Source: Channallabes apus
Taxonomy: Eukaryota; Chordata; Actinopteri; Siluriformes; Clariidae
Assembly (NCBI GenBank): GCA_030522415.1
Contig: CM060105.1
Location: 14,246,777-14,310,776 of the forward strand
DNA length: 64,000 nt
Reading direction: 5' to 3'
This document shows, piece after piece, positions 45,691 to 55,200 of the stretch. The notes beneath the pieces were generated by a model. That model searched no databases. It was not told where the DNA came from and saw only the letters and a program-made list of their open reading frames with translations. The position numbers and the translations under genes are program-made. Positions within the stretch are counted from its first letter, which is position 1. Each line of letters begins with the position of its first letter.

Positions 45691-45987
45691 TGTTGTTACT
45701 TAGTGACTTGCTTCTGAGCTTTGGCAATATTTGTCATATCAATAAAGCATCCTTTAAATATTTGACTTTCTACATGGCTCTGGTTTCCTTACTGTCCTCA
45801 TGCATTTTCTTTGTTCCATGGCTCTTGCATGGCTGTTTCACCCAATATTGTGTGTTTTCTCTTAATCAAGTGTGTTAGTCCCTGAGTTTTATATGAATAT
45901 AAACAGTGGTTCATTGTTTTGTATAAGATTTAATTTGATATGATCATTTTTTTCCAGTCCTGTGTAAATAATTTTACTCCCCTCAGG
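45691..45987. other. Spacer, nothing recognised
   Basis: AT-rich sequence between the LINE tail and the next repeat. No gene. Confidence 0.4.
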
Positions 45988-46164
45988 GGCATCAGAGTGG
46001 GGGGTGTGAAGGGGTAAGTGACTGTTGTCTCGCACCTCCAGGGTCCGGCTTTGATTCCAACCGTGGGTCTGTGTGCATGTAGTTTGCATGAGTGATTGAT
46101 GGGTTTCATCCCATAGTCTAAAGACATGCAGATTAGGCTAACTGGCATTTCCATAGGCTCTCTC

Positions 46165-46238
<74 letters not shown>

Positions 46239-46330
46239 TATGTGTGTGAGTGGATTGGGGGTGGATAAGCAGCCCATCAAGGGTGTAGTGTACCTAAATC
46301 TCCTTCGACCCTGTTTACAGAATAAAGTTT
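45988..46330 (+). repeat. Family A repeat with TG expansion, + copy
   Basis: tctcgcacctccagggtccg, ctgtgtgcatgtagtttgca, cccatagtctaaagacatgc and agattaggctaactggcatt are followed by a TG run at about 46169-46231, then gattgggggtggataagcag and a degraded 3' end. Confidence 0.75.
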
Positions 46331-46454
46331 GATGAGTGAGAGTGAGCTAATTCATTATTTTCACCTCACCGTGTAACTGACTAAAAGGTTACATGCTTCT
46401 GTAACAAACTGGTTATGTAGTTCTTTAAAAATCTAAATTATTAATCACTAGATA

Positions 46455-47315
46455 GGTGGCTTAGTTGTCGACACTGTCGCCTTGCACCTCCTCGACTCTC
46501 TGCGTGCAAGGAGCTGGCATGTTCTCCATGTGCTTGGTGGGTTTCCTCAGGGCACTCCGGTTTCCTCCCACAATCCAAAAAACATGCAGATTAGGTTGAT
46601 TTTCATTCTCGATTGCCAGAGGTGGAAAGAGTAATAAAATTTTGTACTGAAGTAAAGGTACTGTTACTTTAGTGAACTTTTACTGAAGTACAAGTAAAGT
46701 TACCCTTATAAAAATCTACTCAAGTAAAAAGTAGCTCATTAAAAATTTACTCAGAGTAAAAGTTACTGAGCTACTACTTTTTTCTTAACAGCTGGGGTGG
46801 GATGGGGGATGGAACATCCACGCATAATAAATATGTTCCCTTTGTTGTGCTTGAAATCAAAGTGGTGGCTTAAATATGACCAGGGTTTTGCTTCATAAGC
46901 ATTTGTTGGCGTTTCACTTTCAGCTGTGTCTGCATCACTGACATCTGTTCTGTCCATCTCCATCGTTCTTGTGAACTTAATGCGTTTGTTCCCCATCAAT
47001 CAATCAGTGCAGTGGTTTCCGGGGTGCAATTTTTTTCCCTCCCCGTTTTATTATTATTCATTATTATTTTTCATTTTTCGTTCATTTAGTTTTTTACTCA
47101 GTAGCGAATATGATTTATAATGTAGTGAAGTACAATACTTTAAACAAAACATACTTAAGTAAAAGTAAAATTACAGATTTTAAGAACTACTTTAAAAAGT
47201 AGAAGTACACAAAAAATCTACTCAATTACAGTAATACGAGTGAATGTAATTCATTACTTTCCATCTCTGTAAATTGCTCATAGTGTGTGAACGAGTGTGT
47301 GAATGTTGACCGAGG
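46455..47315 (+). repeat. Family A repeat split by a hAT-like insertion
   Basis: 46455-46616 (ggtggcttagttgtcgac, ccttgcacctcctcgac, gcatgttctccatgtgcttg, ctccggtttcctcccacaat) continues after the insertion at 47270-47315 (aaattgctcatagtgtgtga). The interruption is at 46617-47269. Confidence 0.7.
46617..47269. mobile_element. Non-autonomous hAT-like transposon
   Basis: Ends are cagaggtggaaagagtaat and, inverted, cagagatggaaagtaatg. Flanking 8-mers tcgattgc and taaattgc agree at six of eight positions, consistent with an old hAT 8-bp target duplication. Subterminal regions are rich in agtaaa/tactcaagtaaaaagt motifs in both orientations. There is no transposase; the core is AT-rich filler. Confidence 0.75.
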
Positions 47316-47424
47316 TCCTACCACAGATGTATAAATGGGAATAAATACAAAAGGTCACCACTGGACTCCACGTCCCCTAGTTGTGTATATAGTTGGAGTG
47401 TATATGTGTGTGTTATGCAGATCA

Positions 47425-47670
47425 ATCCCGGCAATCCGTTTTCACCCAGATGAGGATGGGTTCCCTGTTGAGTCTGGTTCCTCTCAAGGTTTCTTCCTAT
47501 TACCATCTCAGGGAGTTTTTCCTTGCCACTGTCGCCCTCGGGCTTGCTCACCAGGGACTATCTGAACATTTTGATTCATACACATTCACATTCCATACAA
47601 ACTTAAATAATTGCTTTGAGACAATGTCAGTTGTTAAAAGTGCTATACTTTTCAAAATTGAATTGAATTG
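47425..47670 (+). repeat. Dispersed repeat (family B), + copy
   Basis: ttttcacccagatgaggatg, tcctctcaaggtttcttcct, ctcagggagtttttccttgc and gacaatgtcagttgttaaaa, with a terminal attgaattgaattg. It is the plus-strand partner of 18400-18640. Confidence 0.8.
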
Positions 47671-47744
47671 TATATGTGTGTACATGTGTGTACACTCCAT
47701 CCAAGTCTCCTGTATCCTCGATGAAGCGGTGTAGACGTGAGACC

Positions 47745-48068
47745 CCCCGTGAGAGGGTCGCGGGGGACCTGGAGCCTATCCCAGGAGACTTCGGGCACTA
47801 GGCGGGGTACACCCTGGACAGTGTGCCAATCCATCGCAGGGCACACACACATACACACACTCACACACCCAATCACACACTACCGGCAATTTTAGGAACG
47901 CCAATTAGCCTAACCTGCATATCTTTGGACTGTGGGAGGAAACCGGAGTACCCGGAGGAAACCCACCAAGCACCGGGAGAACATGCAAACTCCATGCACA
48001 CAGAGACGGGAATCGAGCCTGGCCGGGGAATCGAACCCAGACAAGGCGACAGTGCTAACCACTACACT
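47745..48068 (-). repeat. Family A repeat, near full length, - copy
   Basis: agggtcgcgggggacctgga, tatcccaggagacttcgggc, aatccatcgcagggcacaca, gcctaacctgcatatctttg and ccgggagaacatgcaaactc, then tcgaacccagacaaggcgac. It is closely similar to 19003-19318. Confidence 0.85.
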
Positions 48069-48094
48069 GATCTGATTCATTCTAATGTAAAACA

Positions 48095-48128
48095 TCAGCC
48101 GGGGGGCAAATACTTTTTCACAGCAGTA
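48095..48128. mobile_element. Tc1 end fragment
   Basis: ggggggcaaatactttttca followed by cagcagta resembles the outer end of the Tc1 element ending at 6035 (gggggcaaatagtttttcac). Only about 30 bases remain. Confidence 0.45.
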
Positions 48129-49202
48129 GATAGCCTACTATGAAGTTGTATGATTCACAAACAGTAACAAACTTGTTTTGAAAAAAAAAAAAACATAACT
48201 ATTATTCTACTATTATATAACTTGTACACTGTACTGTAGGTGAAAAGGGACTATGGTGAGGAGTGCTCAGATTGGGACGCGTCCACGCTGCAGTACCCGG
48301 ATATATCAGCAGACAGTCAGAAGGCAAGGTGGTGAAGTTCCCGGATGTAACGGGGGGGGTTATTGTGTGTGGGCCGCGGAGCCGACAATGTCACCGGCTC
48401 TTTGTTTGGAGCAGAAACCCGTATAACCGACCGCTTATTGTTATTGTTTCTGTTGATTTCTTTTGTCAGACAAAGCGGATTATCTCATTCTTCTTCTTTA
48501 AACTACAAACAGACTACTCTTATTTCCTTTTTTTTTATTTATATAATTTTTTTTAATATTTCGGTTTAGCTCAGTGTTTGGTGCAGCTGAATCGGTTAGA
48601 GAAAAGCAAAGAAAACGGACTAGCGAGTCAGATAACAAGCGTTTACACACATCTAGAGTTTAATAACTTGGGTAGGATTTTGTCACGGGTGTATTTTATA
48701 CGTGGTTTAAATGCTATTCGAGGCTTTTACACGACTGTCTCCAGTCAGTTTTCAGTTTTGTTGTTTTTAGCTCGATGCTAACGCCGCTCGTGCTAGCGTA
48801 CTTAGCCGTCGCTAAGGCAAAATCACCTCAGGATTTCTTCTTCTTTTTTTAACTTCCTGTTTTTGATTATTTTAATCTGAAATGCTCGCTCTCGTGTCTG
48901 TGCACCTATTGAGCTCAAGAGCGAGTATTCGCAAATTTTGAGGTGAAAAAGTTATTTATTTATTTATTTATATATAATTATTATTTAATTAATTTATTAT
49001 TATTATAACACACTTGCTTGAGATAACTAGCTGTCTGCGGTGTTTATTCAGCATCATGTCCACCTAGACACACTGCTTTTTTTTTTTTTTTTAACTTTTT
49101 TTTTTTTTTGTCTGGACAAAATCAATGCGTGTTAGATTTCAGACTAAAATAAACCCAAGCCTCAGGCAGTTATAAAGCAGAGAGAGGCAGAAGAGGGTGA
49201 TT
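48129..49202 (+). promoter_or_regulatory. lrp12 upstream / 5' region
   Basis: About 48260-48460 is CpG-containing (gggacgcgtccacgctgcag, gggccgcggagccgacaatg) amid AT-rich DNA. It is the most likely promoter or 5' exon area for lrp12, though no TATA box or splice donor is certain. 49080-49110 carries T tracts. 49140-49202 is probably 5' untranslated sequence adjoining the ATG. Confidence 0.4.
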
Positions 49203-49278
49203 ATGGCCTGCCTTTGGGGCATGAAGAAGGTTTCATCATGGACAGACTCGCTCTTCATTCTCACCCTGATCTTCATCA
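49203..49278 (+). CDS. lrp12: lrp12 coding exon 1 (signal peptide)
   Basis: The ATG at 49203 begins MACLWGMKKVSSWTDS and continues into a hydrophobic LFILTLIFI core. Donor gtaagt. Ends phase 1. The start is supported by the MAC beginning shared with mammalian LRP12. Confidence 0.85.
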
Positions 49279-52200
49279 GTAAGTAAACTAAAGACTCTCT
49301 ATAATATGTAAAAGTCACGGCTCGAGTGCGTTTTGGGGACAGATGGTCTCGTGTGAGAGAGCGCGTGCGTGCGCGCGCACTAACAGCTGGATGGATTGAA
49401 GCTGAAGTCAAAGGAACAAAGAACCTCTATTGTTCTCTCTCTCTCTCTCTGTTAGACTCACACACTCCACCATGTGTACTTTATATAATCATGTAAAGTA
49501 AATCTGCATTTTAAAAAATACTTTGTCTCTGCAAACCTTATATAATTTTTAAAAAATGTGTTTGTAATCACTTATTACTAATTTTACATACATTACACAA
49601 AGTGTTAGTTTTAAGTTCTGTTTTTAAGACATATTAAAAAAAAAACCCTCTAGATTAGTTACAAACCAGGATTTTTTTAACACTTAGAACTTTATACACA
49701 GTGTCAACCAAAATAATAAATGTATACACTCTTCAGGATTTTTTTTACTATGTATATAATATTAATATTAAATAATTTTGTTACATTTACCTTACAGCAC
49801 AGTGAAATGATTTTTCTGCATATTCCAGTTAGGGAGCTGCAGGGGTTAGTATTATGAGGAGTAATATTATCATATATTAATAAATACTGTTTAGCAATAA
49901 ATTTTGTATTAAGTGTGTATACATTATTTTCTTGGCTGACATTATATATGAATAAACTTCTATAAAAAGCACTAAAGAGTCACAGTGAGTATTTAGTGTA
50001 AAAGAGGATTTAGTGTAAATAGTCTTCTGGTAACTTTCCCACACTTGCTTCTTTTTATTTGAATCTTTTTTGTTTGTTTTGTTTCTGCTTTTTTAAAAAT
50101 TAATTTTGAATTCATTTATTGCCACACTGCTTCCAAATTTGTATTTTTAATAATTTTTCAATGTACAGTACCGTGTGAAAGACTTGGGCTCAGCATTATC
50201 TTTGGTACAGATTTTGTAATTTTATTTGTTTATCATGTCTATATTGTGATGTACCAAATCCTTCACAATTTCTTTAATTAATAGATACATGAAGTTAAAG
50301 AAGAATATTTGCATGCCTGTAAAGAAAGCAACATATTACATTACATTTTCAGAAAACGAAATCATCCTCCAGCTCACTCAGTACAACCTGACGAAACTAT
50401 ACAAATCCGTATCTACAGGCAAATTTTCACTTTGTTTATTTCAAGATTCTTTAGTGCTCTTTATATATTTTAAGTTTATCTACTTTGTATACAGACATTT
50501 ATTTTTTTCAAAAGCAACTTTGCTTTTCGCATTTGTTTGGTATTGTTTCTGTTAGTTTTGCACAGTACTGTAAGTAAAACAACTGATAGGTTTTACTGAG
50601 TGTGCTGGAGAATGAGTTCTTCTGGTAACCTTGTCACACTCGTGTCTTTCAAGTTTCAAGCGCAAATCCCAGTATCGTACATTAGGTTGGTTGGTTGTTT
50701 CCATCTGAAAACTGTTCTGTCACAGGATATATTGCTTTCCTTACAGACATGCAAATATTCTCTTGTAAATATTTATAAATTCTTATGGAATGTTTGGAAA
50801 TAGTGAATGGTTTTGTAAAAATAAGACATGATAAATATCTATCCATCATTATGATATTTTGGGTTGTTGAAAACAAATGCAGTTTAATTTAATCTATCTT
50901 CAAGAGGTCACTGGCTTAAATCTCGTGAGCCAGTAGAAAACTGAACGATGTGACTAGTCTTTGTTCACTTCAAAAAAAAGAAAAAGAGATCTTATCTAAT
51001 CTAATTTTATCAAAGCACTTTAAAGCATTTCAAAGAATTGAAGAACTGTTATAATATATATGGTCTCCAGAGGACCAAACTTTTTTATTTTTTCCACTGT
51101 GAATCGTCCATTAGCTGATTCGATTAGGTTTATAAAATAAATCCCTACTGAGGAGGTCTGTGACGCATTTCGGATAGTCCTGCTGCGTTCATGACCATGT
51201 GGGAGATGGGATGATTCCAACTTCCCGGTAGGAAAGATGCATTTGGCCGTCTTACAATTCCCCACTCCACAGAGAGGCAGAGCGAAAAGCAGCCAGACAG
51301 GAAGAAATAACAGCATGAATTATATGGGTGTGTAAGACGTCTTCAGGGTTTGTATCAGAAATCACTGAATACTGACTCTGTAGACCATGTGTACACCAAA
51401 AAGAAAGTGGGAAGTAGGAGCTTCTGGAAAGGCTCCCCGGTGTCATTAACACAGCGTTAGAATGTAGAGATGGGAGTGAAAACGTGATATTTCTGTTGTA
51501 GCCTCGTAAATCATTTTGAATTTATGTGTCATCGGGTGTTTCCTGTCCTTATTAATCTCAGAGATCAAACTTTCTAAAGTGTTTTGCTTCAATCTGTAGC
51601 CTGTCAAAATCAAATGTTTATGAGGAACAAGATGCTGATGTCAGATGTGATTCTGATTTAGCCTTTTTTTTTTTTTCTCCAATCGTTCCCTTTCTTAGGT
51701 GAAGGGTTCTGTTCGCAGCACGGTGATAATGTCTACGTGTCGGGAATCTCAAACGGTGAGTTCTGTCATAAAAAAAAAAATTTCTTTCTTTCTTTTTTTT
51801 TTAAAGTTAAGTTATAACTGTGTGTGTGTAGCCTGTGGAGATGTGGTGGAGCAGATCAGGGCCTCCAGCGGTGTGATCACCAGTCCCGGGTGGCCCTTTG
51901 AGTATCCGTCTCGTATCAACTGCAGCTGGAACATCCGCGCAAACCCTGGAGAGATCATCACCATCAGGTACCAAAACACACACACACACACCTTACAAGT
52001 GGCATTAGGACCCTTAGTAGTAGTTGTAGTGTCTCTCTCTGGATTACAGATGTGACAATACATTATAACACACACACACACACACTATAATGTGTATAGT
52101 GTTTTTCAGAAGGGATTAACACATTTGCTTTCAACACATAAATCCTCACCTGGAGTAAGAGACACACACATACACACACAGTTTATTAAAAGGCATCAAC

Positions 52201-55200
52201 ACATTCACTTTTAAAACAAAAAACAAAGCCACACCCAAACACACGCACACACTTTTTCTTTGAAGATCGAAATCCTCAGCCTGAGGTAGAGACACACCCA
52301 AAATCTGTCTTTAATGCGCACACACACACACAGTAGAACATAACTATATCTCTCCTATATCTGCATGCATACACACACACCATACTTAACTTTCTTTAAC
52401 ACGCACATGTCTCAGTCACAGATGAGTAAATGCATTTTGTTTCACATAATAGTATCTTGTGTTAATGAAACAATGTCCAGTGCAAACACTGTGTGTGTGT
52501 GTGTATATAAAACACGTTACAGTAGTTCCTACATCAGGATCCTGGCCGCGTGACAATATCCCACATGTTACACAATGCCATTCGTGCGATTTGGTCGTTC
52601 CGAGGCCGTCCGCATCAGTAATAGTGACGTTCCCTTGGTAACCATGGTAACCAGTACAGAATTGCATCCACGGGGTGTGATTTTTGCACTCTGCACAGAC
52701 GATGAACAACTGTAAGAGCCCTCGAGCCCAGGGAGAACGTTGTTGTTTTTTTAGGTCTCGTCCTCTGAGACTGTGTAAGTGCGAGAGATCGTCTGTGTGA
52801 GTCCGTCTGAGCGCCGCGCAGGTGACGTGTTTTAGATTAGAGCCAATGATGAAACTGAAGGGAGTGATGATTTAAAAAAATAAAAAAATAAAAAAAAATT
52901 CCCAAACAGGTGATCGGAACAGTAGTGCGTTTGCAGATCTCAGGTGTATGTTAATGTGCGCTGGTGATATGTTATTGTTACTATAGTAACAGCTTGTTCG
53001 CAGCAATTTGTCCAGAAGATGAACCACAGAAATCAAACGAGTTTATCGTTGCTATGACATAAGTGATTAGCATTTTTTTTTTTGTGTGTGTTTGAGAAGG
53101 TAACTATGTTGCAGTTCCTCTATAATCCTACTGTGCATGTAAAGTATTCACGTTCTAACACTCTAAATATTCACAGCATCCTGTGTGGTAGAAGCAAATT
53201 GTAATGAAATCTGTGGGGGGGAAAAATATCTCGTACTAATTACAGAATCGCAAAGCTGTCTAGTTCACGGCCTCAGTCGTTCACAGGTTTTTCCTCACAA
53301 ACTAACTAATAATGGTTCCCTCCGAAACCCCCGCAATTTCGTAGAGGAAAACAACGCGGCTTGTGATGGTGAATTATTACCGTATTTACTCTACAGTACT
53401 GATAGAAAAGAAAACGACAGCGTATACATATAGGGTTAACATCTGTATTTTATGTTCTAGCACTGCAGGAGACACAGCAGTTACAGTACTGTACAGTATA
53501 CGGGTATAACGATTCCACATTCCTTTTTATTTTATTTTTTTATAAGGATAATGTATTAAGCTGAGTTTGAAATGAATGTTTTTTGGCAGCAGATTTAGGA
53601 TTTAAACTATAAAAATAGGCATTTATAGACTAGATCGATTACAGATTATTTCTAGACAGATTTATTTTTGACCACATCCAAAATTCACCTACAATTTGTG
53701 GGTGCTCTAGGAACGTACTCCCCAGTTCCCGGGGTCGACCAATCTAATCAGCTCCTGGGTCCGTGTTTCTTACTCGGGTTGACCCAAGTGAGACCCACCG
53801 CCGAGGGTTGTCGACTCGTCATTACATCTGATTTAATTTTTACCTCCTTTTTTTTCATGTTCAGTTTTCAGGACTTTGAGATCCAGAGCTCGCACCGCTG
53901 CGGTTTGGACTGGATCTCCATCGGCACCTACAAGAACCTGGACGGGTACCGAGCGTGCGGCTCGTCCATCCCGGCTCCGTACATCTCCTCTCAGGACCAC
54001 GTGTGGATTAAATTCCACTCTGACGACACACTTACCGGCAAGGGCTTCAGGCTCTCTTACATCACAGGTAGCGCAGAAAATAAAAACACTGCTATTTATA
54101 AGGAGGCCGGGTTGCGTAATCCTATTGCGAATCCCTGGTTACCATCCACCTCCGCTCTGGATTTAGTCTCGCTCGCTTCGCTGTCTGTTTGCTTTTTATA
54201 AATAGTTAATGGTTTCCCCAGGCCTTGAGAGTGTACAGTGGGTTGTTAGCGAATTTATAATTCAGAAAAGTGCATGTTTGTGTAAGATTAATGTTTGGAT
54301 GAAGGGACACGGCTCTGAGACGTCGGCACGAAAAAAAAAAACCTGACTGTTCAACAAAAAAAACTAACCCGATACCCCCGAAACGATGAGTCTGTTCCGG
54401 CCGTCTACTAACATTTAAAATCAGCGAAGAAACATTTATTTTAAGCTCAATCTTTAATTCTGCTTTCAAAGATTGACCCACTGTGCTTGTTATAATACAT
54501 CACTGTAGCAGGACAAGCTCGTTCGACTTTGCTGTAGTTTCAATTGAGAGTTAAATAGAGTAAATATCTATTTATACACATAATAAAACTCTAATGTACA
54601 GACTCGCCCACTTTTAGTAAAGATATTTGCGGGATTTTTTTTAAGGGGATGTAAGATGAGTAATGGATGATGGTTTTTGGAATTTGTCTGTTTGTGCATG
54701 CCAAATTTTTTATTTTTTTGGCCGAGCTTGAGGTAACACGATGGCTCTGTTTCATCACAGTCGGCCCTCAGTAAGAAAAGATACACTACTTATTTAAAAC
54801 AATAATAGTAAAAGTATAATTTTATTTATTCATTACCACAGACGCCCCTGGCTGTATTGTAAACTTGCTAATAAATTATACACAGGAAGAAATCATGGGG
54901 AAAAAAAACAACCATAAATTAATCTCAAAATTCAACAGATGGCGCTGTACGTTTTTTTTTTTAAAGTACACGTTTATGAATGTGCGATTTGAAAGTAGTA
55001 TTTATTCCTTCCTATAGAGAGAACGTGTAGAATAAAGGTGTGAGATACTTTATGATTTTGGGATAATATTTCTGTTTGGAAAGTTTTGTTGCTCTTATTG
55101 GCCTGAAATACAGATTTTCAGCGAATTTGCTTTGTGACTTTTCGTTGTACTATACCTACGTATTAAATATGGATTTTGCGTACCTATTTATATTTAAATG

